Shown here in pieces: positions 1 to 8,074 of a DNA stretch of 30,475 nt (positions are counted from its first letter, which is position 1; the number at the start of each line of letters is the position of its first letter). The notes under the pieces were generated by a model, which had not been told where the DNA came from, ran no database searches, and saw only the letters and a program-made list of their open reading frames with translations. Position numbers and translations under genes: made by a program. This DNA is from JAMXLO01 sp041487355. Lineage in GTDB: Bacteria > Pseudomonadota > Alphaproteobacteria > Acetobacterales > Acetobacteraceae. Where the stretch lies: the NCBI GenBank assembly GCA_041487355.1, contig JBGPND010000044.1, forward strand, positions 1-30,475, read 5' to 3'.

Positions 1-305
1 CCGACTGGCGCATGCGCGATCATCCGTCGACGCCGCCGGCGACACTGACGCGCGCGCGTGCGATCGCGATGGGGCATGGGCTGCGCTATGTCTACACGGG
101 CAACGTGCACGACGCGGCGGGCGGCAGCACGTATTGCCATGGCTGCGGCGGCCTGCTGATCGGCCGCGACTGGTACGAGCTGACAGGCTGGGGGCTGGAC
201 GCAGCCGGCCGATGCCGCACCTGCGGCACGACGGCGTCTGGTGTGTTCGAGCCAAAACCCGGCACGTGGGGCCGCAAACGCCAGCCGGTGCAGTTTCGCC
301 AGTGA
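1..305 (+). CDS. AmmeMemoRadiSam-type radical SAM protein, C-terminal fragment (5' end outside window)
   Basis: The reading frame is open from the window edge, so the gene begins upstream; only about 100 C-terminal residues are visible. The stretch with TPPATLTRARAIA, then GLRYVYTGNVHD, then two Cys pairs (YCHGC and CRTCG) matches the C-terminal tail of the radical SAM enzymes that accompany MEMO1 and AMMECR1 domain proteins. The catalytic CxxxCxxC cluster would lie upstream and is not visible. The tail Cys pairs probably bind a metal. The family's reaction is not established. The next gene starts about 180 bases downstream and looks unrelated, so this marks the edge of the accessory cassette that follows. 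Confidence 0.8.
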   Translation, partial: DWRMRDHPSTPPATLTRARAIAMGHGLRYVYTGNVHDAAGGSTYCHGCGGLLIGRDWYELTGWGLDAAGRCRTCGTTASGVFEPKPGTWGRKRQPVQFRQ

Positions 306-415
306 CGGTCGGCTGATGGATAAAATCAAACGGATGGCCCGCGTGCCTCAACTTCAGCTATGGGTAGTTTCGTGACGTTAACCGATCAGTAGGCCAAGGT
401 CTGGATTTCGCCGCA

Positions 416-448
416 AAGCTGACGCTCCGTTGCATCGCGAGTCAGCTT
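416..448. promoter_or_regulatory. 8-bp inverted repeat upstream of the three-Cys cassette
   Basis: AAGCTGAC at 416–423 and its exact reverse complement GTCAGCTT at 441–448 are separated by 17 nt and lie 35 nt before the chosen start at 484. It could be an operator or the base of a leader hairpin for the two-gene cassette. No convincing promoter pair was found around it. Confidence 0.3.
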
Positions 449-483
449 GTGACATCGTTCGCATATTGTTCTTCAAGGCGATC

Positions 484-1227
484 ATGGCGGATGGCAGCGC
501 GATAGAGTGGACGGACGCGACGTGGAACCCGGTGACGGGTTGCACGAAGATCACGGCCGGCTGCGACAATTGTTATGCGGCACGCTTCTCCGAGCGGTTC
601 CGCGGAGTGCCGGGCCACCCGTTCGAAAATGGCTTCGATCTGACGCTCCGTCCGGAACGGATCGCGCAGCCGCTTTCCTGGCGGCGCCCTCGGATGATCT
701 TCGTCAACTCGATGAGTGATCTTTTCCACAAGGGCGTGCCGCGGGACTTCATCGATCGGGTATTTGACACCATGGAGACGGCCGGCTGGCACGTCTTCCA
801 GGTGCTCACCAAGCGCAGCTCGCTGATGCGGGACTATCTCCGTCGGCGTTACCGCGGAGCCACGCCTCACGCCCACATCTGGCTCGGGGTGTCGGTCGAG
901 GACAGACGCGCGAGAACCCGGATCGAGCATCTGCGGGAAGCGCCGGCGGCAATCCGCTTTCTATCCATCGAGCCTCTGATCGGACCGGTCGGGGCCATGA
1001 ACCTGGACGGGATCCATTGGGTCATAGCCGGCGGCGAAAGCGGTCCCAACGCGCGGCCGATGCACGTCGATTGGGCCCTCGACGTACGCAACCAGTGCGC
1101 CGAACAGGGCGTCGCCTTCTTCTTCAAGCAGTGGGGCGGAATGCGACCCAAGTCGGGCGGCAGGTCCCTGGACGGACGCGAATGGAACGAACTGCCGGAC
1201 AGCGCTCCTGCTCGGGCAGTCGCCTGA
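484..1227 (+). CDS. Three-Cys-motif protein, DUF5131 (phage Gp37/Gp68) family
   Basis: A 247-residue protein. The start at 484 is preferred over an in-frame ATG at 430 because family members begin with M-x-(S/x)-AIEWTDATWNP, and an AAGGCG ribosome site lies just upstream. Cys20, Cys27 and Cys30 form the CX6CX2C motif that names the family. Other conserved blocks are FVNSMSDLFH (73–82), VLTKR (107–111), WLGVSVED (133–140), SIEPLIGP (161–168), GGESGPNARP (183–192) and FFFKQWG (212–218). The Cys spacing suggests an iron–sulfur or radical-SAM-like centre, but that is inference, and no reaction is known for the family. The gene is followed after one base by tcmP, the usual partner, so the two products are expected to act together. 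Homologues occur in phages and accessory islands. Confidence 0.85.
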   Translation: MADGSAIEWTDATWNPVTGCTKITAGCDNCYAARFSERFRGVPGHPFENGFDLTLRPERIAQPLSWRRPRMIFVNSMSDLFHKGVPRDFIDRVFDTMETAGWHVFQVLTKRSSLMRDYLRRRYRGATPHAHIWLGVSVEDRRARTRIEHLREAPAAIRFLSIEPLIGPVGAMNLDGIHWVIAGGESGPNARPMHVDWALDVRNQCAEQGVAFFFKQWGGMRPKSGGRSLDGREWNELPDSAPARAVA

Positions 1228-1228
1228 C

Positions 1229-2398
1229 GTGGCCGCCGCGCCCGAGCACTACGCCGGTCGCGAACAAGCCTATGTGAAGCACTTCCTGCTCAGGAACTAC
1301 TTCTCCGATCTGATCCATAAGGTCGCCAGCGGGTACGACAACATCGTCTACGTCGACGGTTTTTCGGGCCCATGGCAGAGCGCGGACGACGATCTGCGAG
1401 ACACCTCGTTCGGAATCGCGCTCGGCGCAATGCGGAGCGCCAAGGCGGCCTGGAAGCTGCAAGGTCGCGACGTGCACATGCACGCGATGCTGGTGGAGAA
1501 GCGCGCGCGAGCCTTCCGGGAGCTCCAAAAGGTTCCCGCCAAGTATCCGGATATCGACGTCCGTCCCTATCGCGGAGAGTTCGTACCGCTCGTCCCGACG
1601 CTCCTGCGCGATATGCCGCAGAAATCGTTCGCGTTCATCTTCATCGATCCAAAGGGATGGCGGATCGACATCGACGCCTTGGCGCCCCTCCTTCGCAGGC
1701 CGAACGCCGAGGTTCTGTTCAATTTCATGTTCGATTTCATCAACCGGGCGGCGTCAATGTCCGATCCGGCGATCGTCGCAGGACTGGACGCCCTGATCAA
1801 GACCGGCGGCTGGCGCGAGCGCTTGATCTCGGCTCGACCCGAAGGTTCGCGACCACTGGCCGACATCCGGAAAGAGATACTTGTAGACGCCTTCTCGCAG
1901 ACACTGGCCGAGGTCGGCAGATACGACTTCGTCGCAGAAACCCCGATCTTTCGGCCGCTGGCAGACTGGACGCTCTATTCGCTAATCTACGCGACCCGGC
2001 AGCCGCCCGGCATCGAGGTCTTCCGAAAGGCGCAGATAAAGACGCTGCGCGAGCAGGAGACCGTCCGCGGAAACGTGCGTCAGGCGAAGTACAGCGGCCC
2101 GCAGATGGATGCGTTCCTACCGTCTGAGATGACGTCCAGCGAGACCGAAGTCTATCTTGCTTCGGAACGCCTGGCGGCAGAGCGGATGCTGCTTGATTTG
2201 GCCGACGCGACCCCTCCGAGGACCTACGGGGAAGTGTGGCCGAAGGTACTCGCGAAGCACGCGGTGAGGAAGACCGATCTCAACAGGATCGCGGCTGCAT
2301 TCAGGAAGGACGGTCGCCTCGTCTTCCCTGACTGGGAGCCTGGCAAGCGGGTCCCGTCGAACGCGTGGCACCTGCACAGCCGGATAAGACGGGAGTAG
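1229..2398 (+). CDS. tcmP: Three-Cys-motif partner protein TcmP
   Basis: A 389-residue protein starting at GTG one base after the stop of the three-Cys gene, so translation is almost certainly coupled. The N-terminal half has KHFLLRNYF (18–26), YVDGFSGPW (41–49) and FIFIDPKGW (136–144). The second block resembles the glycine-rich SAM-binding motif I of class I methyltransferases and the third resembles a DPxG motif IV, so a methyltransferase-like fold is likely, though activity is unproven. LFNFMFDFINR (163–173) is also typical of the family. The C-terminus (about 330–385) looks like a winged helix (TYGEVWPKVLAK…NRIAAAFRKDGRL). Base composition is lower in GC than the core genes: line 2101–2160 has 33 G/C of 60, against 45 of 60 at 16501–16560, consistent with transfer. 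Confidence 0.85.
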   Translation: MAAAPEHYAGREQAYVKHFLLRNYFSDLIHKVASGYDNIVYVDGFSGPWQSADDDLRDTSFGIALGAMRSAKAAWKLQGRDVHMHAMLVEKRARAFRELQKVPAKYPDIDVRPYRGEFVPLVPTLLRDMPQKSFAFIFIDPKGWRIDIDALAPLLRRPNAEVLFNFMFDFINRAASMSDPAIVAGLDALIKTGGWRERLISARPEGSRPLADIRKEILVDAFSQTLAEVGRYDFVAETPIFRPLADWTLYSLIYATRQPPGIEVFRKAQIKTLREQETVRGNVRQAKYSGPQMDAFLPSEMTSSETEVYLASERLAAERMLLDLADATPPRTYGEVWPKVLAKHAVRKTDLNRIAAAFRKDGRLVFPDWEPGKRVPSNAWHLHSRIRRE

Positions 2399-2470
2399 CC
2401 AAGAGCGAATGAACGGCTGACGCAGTATTCGCGAGGGGTACGCGTGCGAACCGCCGGCTGGTATTGTTCG

Positions 2471-3292
2471 CTAGCCGGTCACCAGCCGCCCGACACCCTC
2501 GATCACACTGTCCCAGTCATCGACCTCGCGGTTCTCCGGCGCGACCATGACATGCTGCACGCCTACCGCTGCATAGCCCGCGATGCGATCGCGCAACTCG
2601 CCCTGATCGCGTCCGTTCCACTGCATGCGCATCGAGATAGTGAACCCGGCATCCGGCCGCTCAGCGCGCAGGCGCTGCACGATCGGCGCGGCTTGCTCCG
2701 GCGTTTCGCGGCTGCCATGCCAGCCATCGGCGATACGCGTCGTGCGCTTCAACGCTGCCTCGGAGCTGCCGCCGATCCAGATCGGGATATGGCTGATCGG
2801 CAGCGGCGTCATCGTCATGTCGGTGATTTCGGCCGGAATGTATTTGGCACGGAACGTCACCGGGTCCTGCGTCCACACCGCGCGCATCATCGCGATGCCT
2901 TCGTCCATCCGACGGCCCCGCTCATGAAACGGGGCGCCGAGTGCGGCGAACTCGGCTTCCAGCCAGCCGACGCCGGCACCGAGGATCAGTCGCCCACCCG
3001 ACAGGTTGTGCAGCGTCGCCAGTTCCTTGGCCAGCGGCAGCGGATGGCGCATCGGCAGCACCAGCACGCTGGTGCCGAGCCGCACCCGCTGTGTCACCGC
3101 GGCGACCCAGGTCAGCGTCAGCACCGGGTCGTAGAACAGCGGCGAGCGCGGGAAGCTCTTGCGTGGCACAATGATGTGCTCGCTGACCCAGACATCGCTC
3201 AATCCCAGTGCTTCGGCGCGCAACGCATAGCGTCGAATCAGCTCCGGCCTTGCCTGCTCGCCGGCGTGGGGCAGATGAATTCCGAGTTGCAT
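2471..3292 (-). CDS. LLM-class flavin/F420-dependent oxidoreductase
   Basis: A 273-residue luciferase-like monooxygenase-fold protein (TIM barrel). Diagnostic stretches are the N-terminal GIHLPHAGE, the block RVRLGTSVLVLPMRHP, and LSGGRLILGAGVGW-x-EF followed by RGRRMDEGIAMMRAVWTQDPVTF, which is characteristic of the F420-associated LLM subgroup. IPIWIGGSSEAALKR contributes to the cofactor pocket in this family. Whether it uses FMN or F420 cannot be told from sequence alone. It is transcribed divergently from the SMP-30 gene with 61 bases between them, so the two may share a control region. Length is normal and no frame problems are seen. Confidence 0.85.
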   Translation of the reverse strand: MQLGIHLPHAGEQARPELIRRYALRAEALGLSDVWVSEHIIVPRKSFPRSPLFYDPVLTLTWVAAVTQRVRLGTSVLVLPMRHPLPLAKELATLHNLSGGRLILGAGVGWLEAEFAALGAPFHERGRRMDEGIAMMRAVWTQDPVTFRAKYIPAEITDMTMTPLPISHIPIWIGGSSEAALKRTTRIADGWHGSRETPEQAAPIVQRLRAERPDAGFTISMRMQWNGRDQGELRDRIAGYAAVGVQHVMVAPENREVDDWDSVIEGVGRLVTG

Positions 3293-3353
3293 TGCTTGCC
3301 TTCCTTACCTGTTCGACCACAATGGCATCGTACATAACGGGAGGGGACAACAC

Positions 3354-4319
3354 ATGCCACCTGAAACCGGTGCAGCGCAGTGGGACTCGCCGGCGCCGAT
3401 ACGCTATCCGGATCGCAACATCGTATCCCTCGATCCACGCTTCGCGCGAATCGCCCTCGGCCATGCGGCGATCGAACGCATCGCCGGCGGGTGCCGCTTC
3501 ACCGAAGGCCCGGTGTGGTTTGGCGACACCCGCCAGCTTCTGTTCAGCGACATCCCGAACGACCGCATCATGCGCTGGGACGAGGAGACCGGGGCGGTCA
3601 GCCTGTTCCGCAGGCCGTCGCACTATGCCAACGGCAACACGCGCGACCGTCAGGGCCGGCTGATCACCTGCGATATGGACAGTCAGCGGCTGACCCGCAC
3701 CGAATATGACGGCACGATCACCGTGCTGGCGGACACGTTCGACGGTAAGAAGCTGACCGGGCCGAACGATGTGGTGGTCAAGTCCGACGGCTCGATCTGG
3801 TTCAGCGACAACGGCGCCGGCATCCGCGGCAACTACCTGGGGCACAAGGCGCCGCAGGAACTGCCGTTCCGCGTCTACCGGATCGACGGCAGGACCGGTG
3901 AGCTGACGATTGCGATCGGCGACATGCAGCGGCCGAACGGGCTGTGCTTCTCACCCGACGAAACGCGGCTCTATGTCGTCGACACGCCGGCGGGAACCAA
4001 GACGACGCATGTCTACGACATCGTGGAGAACGGCACGAAGGCTGTGAACGGGCGCGTGTTCTTCGATGCGACCCCGGGCTTTGCCGACGGCATCCGTTGC
4101 GATACCGAAGGCAATGTGTGGTGCGGCTTTTCCGGCGGCGAGGGTCAGGACGGCGTCGCCGTGTTCGCCCCCGACGGCACGCTGATCGGCCGCATCCTGC
4201 TGCCGGAACGCTGCGCCAATGTCTGCTTCGGCGGGGTGAAGCGGAACCGCCTGTTCATGGCCGCGAGCCAGTCGATCTACGCGCTGTATGTGGAGGCGCA
4301 GGGCGCGCCGGGCGACTAG
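3354..4319 (+). CDS. SMP-30/gluconolactonase/LRE family protein
   Basis: A 321-residue six-bladed beta-propeller lactonase. FTEGPVW supplies the metal ligand Glu51, GPNDVV gives Asn138, RPNGLCFS gives Asn195 and GFADGIRCD gives Asp245. This is the Glu/Asn/Asn/Asp set that holds the divalent metal and substrate in SMP-30 and gluconolactonases. The expected reaction is hydrolysis of a sugar or related lactone. No signal peptide is visible, so it is probably cytoplasmic. A strong ribosome site (GGGAGGGG at 3339–3346) lies 7 bases before the ATG. It is divergent from the LLM oxidoreductase. Confidence 0.88.
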   Translation: MPPETGAAQWDSPAPIRYPDRNIVSLDPRFARIALGHAAIERIAGGCRFTEGPVWFGDTRQLLFSDIPNDRIMRWDEETGAVSLFRRPSHYANGNTRDRQGRLITCDMDSQRLTRTEYDGTITVLADTFDGKKLTGPNDVVVKSDGSIWFSDNGAGIRGNYLGHKAPQELPFRVYRIDGRTGELTIAIGDMQRPNGLCFSPDETRLYVVDTPAGTKTTHVYDIVENGTKAVNGRVFFDATPGFADGIRCDTEGNVWCGFSGGEGQDGVAVFAPDGTLIGRILLPERCANVCFGGVKRNRLFMAASQSIYALYVEAQGAPGD

Positions 4320-4349
4320 CGGGGCGCGCACGCGTCAGCCGAAAAGGCA

Positions 4350-4385
4350 AAGGTTTACCGCAGAGACGCAGAGGGCACAGAGCAG
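4350..4385. repeat. GCAGAGACGCAGAGG-type intergenic repeat
   Basis: The stretch after the SMP-30 gene contains the run CGCAGAGACGCAGAGGGC (approx. 4359–4376), a loosely periodic purine-rich motif of a kind seen between genes in many proteobacteria. Only one copy was found in this window, so the repeat status rests on recognition, not on a second copy here. Confidence 0.35.
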
Positions 4386-4426
4386 AACTTGCAATACCCG
4401 ATAGAATATCGGAAGGGAGATCGGTC

Positions 4427-5230
4427 ATGAGCGGCCATGCGGCGGATTTCACGGGCGGTATCCCGGACTATTACGATCGGTATTTGGGCCCTGTGCTTTT
4501 CACCGACTTTGCCGACGATATCGCCCAACGGACGGCTGCGGCGGGTCCAGCACGCGTGTTGGAGCTCGCGGCGGGCACCGGGATTGTCACGCGCCGGTTG
4601 CGCGATCGGTTGCCGGCGGACACGCACCTCACCGCGACCGATCTCAATCCGTCGATGCTCGCGGTGGCTCGCACAAAATTCCAACCCGGCGAGCAAGTGG
4701 ACTTTCAGCAAGCCGATGCCACCGCCCTGCCATTTCCCGATGGTGCATTTGATGCCATTGTTTGCCAGTTCGGCGTGATGTTCTTCCCCGACAAGAACAG
4801 GTCCTATCGCGAGGTTCACCGCGTCCTGGCGCCCAACGGTCGCTATCTCTTCAACGTTTGGGACCCGAGCAGGGGCCTCCATCCCACAACCGAGGTCGTC
4901 GCCAGCTTCTTTCCGGTCGATCCACCGCAATTCTACAAAGTTCCTTTCAGCTATCACCGGATTGATCCAATCAAAGATTCTCTGGAGGCCGCCGGGTTCA
5001 TTGACCTGAGAATTGCCGTACTGACCTTTGAGAAGGAGATCGTGAACGCTGGCTCCTTCGCGCGCGGGCTGATCCATGGGAACCCAATTGTCGATGAAAT
5101 CCGAAAGCGCGGCGGCGTCGATCCTGATCGTATCGTTGATGCCCTGACTGTCGCTCTGCGCCAACAATACGGCGCTGATCCCGCGCCGATGACGCTACAG
5201 GCGATCGTCATCGAGGCGACGAAGAGATAG
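4427..5230 (+). CDS. Class I SAM-dependent methyltransferase
   Basis: A 267-residue protein. The frame is open far upstream inside the SMP-30 gene, but the ATG at 4427 is chosen because it has a GGAAGGGAG ribosome site 8 bases before it and gives a normal N-terminus. Motif I is VLELAAGTG (44–52), the acidic ribose-binding loop is TDLN (71–74), motif II/III is DATALPFPDGAFD (97–109), and VHRVLAPNGRYLFNVW follows. This is the layout of the UbiE/Methyltransf_11 group acting on small molecules. The substrate is unknown. Codon use is less GC-biased than in the core genes, and the gene sits between repeat elements, suggesting an accessory origin. Confidence 0.85.
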   Translation: MSGHAADFTGGIPDYYDRYLGPVLFTDFADDIAQRTAAAGPARVLELAAGTGIVTRRLRDRLPADTHLTATDLNPSMLAVARTKFQPGEQVDFQQADATALPFPDGAFDAIVCQFGVMFFPDKNRSYREVHRVLAPNGRYLFNVWDPSRGLHPTTEVVASFFPVDPPQFYKVPFSYHRIDPIKDSLEAAGFIDLRIAVLTFEKEIVNAGSFARGLIHGNPIVDEIRKRGGVDPDRIVDALTVALRQQYGADPAPMTLQAIVIEATKR

Positions 5231-5327
5231 AAGAATTTTAGGGCCCTAATTGGCCACCCGATCGAAACGACAGAAATCGACGTGTGCGATGGGTTGAAGC
5301 AAGAGTGAGCCGCCCGACCATCCACGC

Positions 5328-5422
5328 CTTCCCGAGGTTGTTGCGCACTCACCCCGGGATTGCTTGGCTGGGTGATCCCCGGATCAAGTCCGGGGACGGC
5401 CACCGCGGCGCTCCTCGCAATG
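5328..5422. repeat. Composite intergenic repeat with a CTTGA-loop palindrome
   Basis: On the minus strand this reads CATTGCGAGGAGCGCCGCG near the start and AAGCAATCC near the end, the form of a common alphaproteobacterial intergenic repeat. In its middle is a palindrome with arms CCCCGGA (5377–5383) and TCCGGGG (5389–5395) around TCAAG. The 15-base string TGCGCACTCACCCCG at 5342–5356 recurs exactly at 9590–9604. No gene is seen in 5231–5465. Confidence 0.65.
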
Positions 5423-5465
5423 ACGTGGGGCGGCGTGGCAACGTCTGGAGGTCTTGCTACGTCAC

Positions 5466-5747
5466 TCAAACCACCTGCACGTCTTCCCAGAACCCGAAGC
5501 GCCCGCCGACCTGCTGCATCGAAGGGCGCGGCGCCTCGTAGGACCAGGCGGCGCGCTTGTGGCGAACGCCGTCGATCACCACGTCGTAGAATTGCACGCC
5601 GTGCGGGCAGGCGAGATCCGATTCCGTCCTGTGCGTCTTCTCCAGCCATTCCATGCGCACGGCGGAACTGGGAAAATACTGGTAGCCGCCGGATTCGACG
5701 ATGTCGTCGCTGTTGGCGATCTCGTGGCCGTTCAGGACTGCCTTCAT
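5466..5747 (-). CDS. DUF427 domain-containing protein
   Basis: A 93-residue protein when started at the ATG at 5745–5747, which has a good ribosome site (GGAGGATCC) directly upstream; the longer frame to 5807 adds residues not found in the family. MKAVLNGHEIANSDD, then YFPSSAVRMEWLEKT, then CPHGVQFYDVVIDG and AAWSYEAP match DUF427, a small single-domain beta-rich fold. Its role is unknown. It stands alone between repeat-bearing spacers. Confidence 0.85.
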   Translation of the reverse strand: MKAVLNGHEIANSDDIVESGGYQYFPSSAVRMEWLEKTHRTESDLACPHGVQFYDVVIDGVRHKRAAWSYEAPRPSMQQVGGRFGFWEDVQVV

Positions 5748-5968
5748 TCTCGGATCCTCCTGGAATGAGATGACACAGAAAGTATGGCGACGAGCCGCTC
5801 GTCGCAACCCTCCTCAAGGCGCCACGTAGATCATCCACGACACGCCGACGGGGCCAGTCCGGCTGCCTCATACCGACCCAATGCCTTGCGGGACTCCCAA
5901 CTTGTCGCCAAGGTTAACGCGATGGGAAATCTCCCCTGGCATTTGCATGGATAATCGAGACCAGGAGA

Positions 5969-7162
5969 ATGGTTCGCGGGGCAGGAAGGTTCTGGCACGG
6001 CGCCCGTGAGTACGTCACTCATGCGGTCGTGGGCGGCGCGATTCTCACGCTGACGGGCTTCGCCCCAGAGGAATGGTTGGCGCGCGTCGTACATACCACG
6101 CATGTTCCGGAGGGCGTGCTGCACCTGTGGGCTGCGGGAATTGACGTAAGGGCGGTCATTGTCGTCATCGGCATGACGATCATCGTGGGCGACCTGCTTT
6201 GGCGCCGGCGATCCGCACAGCCGGCACTCGCCCATAGCAGGTTCGTTTCGACGATAGATCCGGCAAGGCCATTCAGTGCGTTGCCGATACAGCCAGCACG
6301 AGGCGCCGAGCCGGCCGAGGCAGCGGGGCCTGCGCTGCAGGTCAGTTACGGCCGGACGCCCGATGGGGTTCGTCTTGCCTATGCGAAGATCGGTCACGGA
6401 CCGCTTCTGGTCAAAGCGGGGCATTGGCTCACGCATCTGCAGCACGATTGGGAAAATCCAGCCCGGCGCAATTTCCTGCAGCGGCTCGGCAAGGGCCGCA
6501 CGCTGATGTGCTACGACTCGCGTGGCGTTGGTCTATCGGATTGGGACGTCGAGGATATTTCGCTCGAAGCCTGGGTCACCGATCTCGAGACCGTTGTGGA
6601 GGCCGCCAAAGTCGATCGGTTCGCACTTTACGGCGCCTCCCAAAGTAGTTCGGTCGCCATCACCTATGCCGCTCGACACCCGGAACGCGTCTCTCATCTG
6701 ATTCTCTACGGCGGCTTTGCGCAAGGATGGATGCATCGTGCCGGCGCCAATGTGGAGGCGCACAAGGCGATGGTAACATTGATGCGCCTCGGATGGGACC
6801 AAGAGAATCCGGCGTTCCGCCAGATGTTCACGGCACAATTCATGCCCGATGCATCGAAGGAGCAGTTCGATGCATTTACCGAACTGGGTCGGAAATGTAC
6901 GTCATCTGAATGCGCCGCGAGATACCTGGAAGCTGTCGGCGATGTGGATGTCGCCGAGCTACTTCCGCGAATTGCCGTGCCAACTCTGGTGATGCATGTT
7001 CTTGGTGACGTGCGGGTGCCGTTCGAATGCGGCCGTCAGTTGGCTGCCGCCATACCTGGCGCGCACTTCGTTGCACTTCCAGGCCGCAATCACGTTCTCC
7101 TGCCAGGCGATCCGGCTTTGGAACGGATGTTCGATGAAATTGACCTGTTCCTGCAGGTATGA
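5969..7162 (+). CDS. Alpha/beta hydrolase with N-terminal membrane segments
   Basis: A 397-residue protein in two parts. Residues 1–120 hold two hydrophobic segments (about 16–31 and 59–77) and a proline/alanine-rich linker. Residues 121–397 are an alpha/beta hydrolase: TPDGVRLAY, CYDSRGVGLSD, the nucleophile elbow G222-A-S224-Q-S226, the acid Asp347 (LGDVRVPF) and His375 (GRNHVLL) form a complete triad. The hydrolase half resembles those found fused to adenylate cyclase or LuxR-type regulators, but here no such domain is present. The GGAG upstream of the ATG is only 1–2 bases away, so the exact start is uncertain. The substrate is unknown. Confidence 0.78.
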   Translation: MVRGAGRFWHGAREYVTHAVVGGAILTLTGFAPEEWLARVVHTTHVPEGVLHLWAAGIDVRAVIVVIGMTIIVGDLLWRRRSAQPALAHSRFVSTIDPARPFSALPIQPARGAEPAEAAGPALQVSYGRTPDGVRLAYAKIGHGPLLVKAGHWLTHLQHDWENPARRNFLQRLGKGRTLMCYDSRGVGLSDWDVEDISLEAWVTDLETVVEAAKVDRFALYGASQSSSVAITYAARHPERVSHLILYGGFAQGWMHRAGANVEAHKAMVTLMRLGWDQENPAFRQMFTAQFMPDASKEQFDAFTELGRKCTSSECAARYLEAVGDVDVAELLPRIAVPTLVMHVLGDVRVPFECGRQLAAAIPGAHFVALPGRNHVLLPGDPALERMFDEIDLFLQV

Positions 7163-7165
7163 TCC

Positions 7166-7261
7166 GTGCCTAAGGGGTCGTCCGGAGACTTTGTGAGTCA
7201 TCGGATTGTCGAACGCACCATCGGTTGGCTTGGCCGTTGTCGCCGTGTCGCCGAGTGTCCG
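7166..7261 (+). pseudogene. Remnant of an IS5-family transposase C-terminus
   Basis: The reading frame encodes HRIVERTIGWLGRCRRVAE (about residues 12–30 of the frame), which closely resembles the VVERTFAWLGRCRRLAKD block near the catalytic Glu of IS5-family transposases. Nothing else of the transposase is recognisable on either side, and the reading after it no longer looks like the family. It explains part of the 308-base gap between the hydrolase and the next gene; the rest of that gap (7262–7470) shows nothing I can name. Confidence 0.5.
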
Positions 7262-7470
7262 CCGGGGATTTGGCCTATAGCTTGGCAGGTGGCGATGGAG
7301 TTGGATCGGGCGGCTATGGACAGCTGCGTCCACACATCACGTTTCTCGACGGCGGGCACAGAGATGCAATACCCGTGATCGGATCTGTCCTCTGCTTTTT
7401 GGGCGAGCGGATTGCTGGATGCGGTGCGATATTCTGCAGCCAAACCAAGAGCTGACGGCCGGCTGACCGA

Positions 7471-8070
7471 ATGTCTGCTGGCATGATGCAAGCATTCCAT
7501 CAGTACTCGATCCCGGCGCTGTGGCTTGCGTGGTTGATCTATTGGTGCGTTGCCGCGATCGGCGCCAAGGCGACCCGCCGTCAGGAGAGCGTGGCCTCGC
7601 GGCTGTCGCATCTTCTCCCGTTGTTCCTGGGCGTTGGCCTGCTGGCCTCGTCGCATCTGGCCGGTCCCTGGCTGGCCGTGCGCTTCCTGCCCCGCGCGAC
7701 GGGCTGGTTCTGGCTGGGCTTCAGTCTCGTCGTGCTGGGTCTGGCCTTCGCCGTCGCGGCACGCGCATGGCTCGGCGGCAACTGGAGCGGCACGGTGACC
7801 TTGAAGCAGGACCACGAGCTGATCAGGAACGGCCCCTATCGCTGGGTGCGGCACCCGATCTACACCGGCCTGCTCCTTGCGGTCCTTGGCTCGGCAATCG
7901 CGCTTGGCGAGTGGCGTGCGCTGGTGGGCCTGGCGCTGATCACTGTCTCCTTCCTGCGCAAGATCGGCATCGAGGAGCAGTTTCTCACGCAGCAGTTCGG
8001 CGACGCCTACACGCGCTATCGTGCCGAGGTTCCGGCCCTGCTTCCGGTGCCGCGTCGCGGCACCGCCTGA
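7471..8070 (+). CDS. Isoprenylcysteine carboxyl methyltransferase (ICMT/PEMT-like) family membrane protein
   Basis: A 199-residue integral membrane protein with about five hydrophobic segments. The C-terminal half carries the family signature LIRNGPYRWVRHPIYTG (117–133), where RHPIY forms part of the SAM site, followed by EEQFL (168–172) and the Y-x3-Y type stretch AYTRYR. In bacteria these proteins methylate small, often lipid-linked substrates; the substrate here is unknown. Two alternative ATGs lie at 7483 and 7486. It converges with the minus-strand hypothetical gene, with 4 bases between the stops. Confidence 0.82.
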   Translation: MSAGMMQAFHQYSIPALWLAWLIYWCVAAIGAKATRRQESVASRLSHLLPLFLGVGLLASSHLAGPWLAVRFLPRATGWFWLGFSLVVLGLAFAVAARAWLGGNWSGTVTLKQDHELIRNGPYRWVRHPIYTGLLLAVLGSAIALGEWRALVGLALITVSFLRKIGIEEQFLTQQFGDAYTRYRAEVPALLPVPRRGTA

Positions 8071-8074
8071 AGGG

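Noticed and set aside
7166..7378. A 70-residue intact gene
   Set aside because: Only the first half resembles anything (an IS5 transposase scrap) and no ribosome site or conserved ending is seen.
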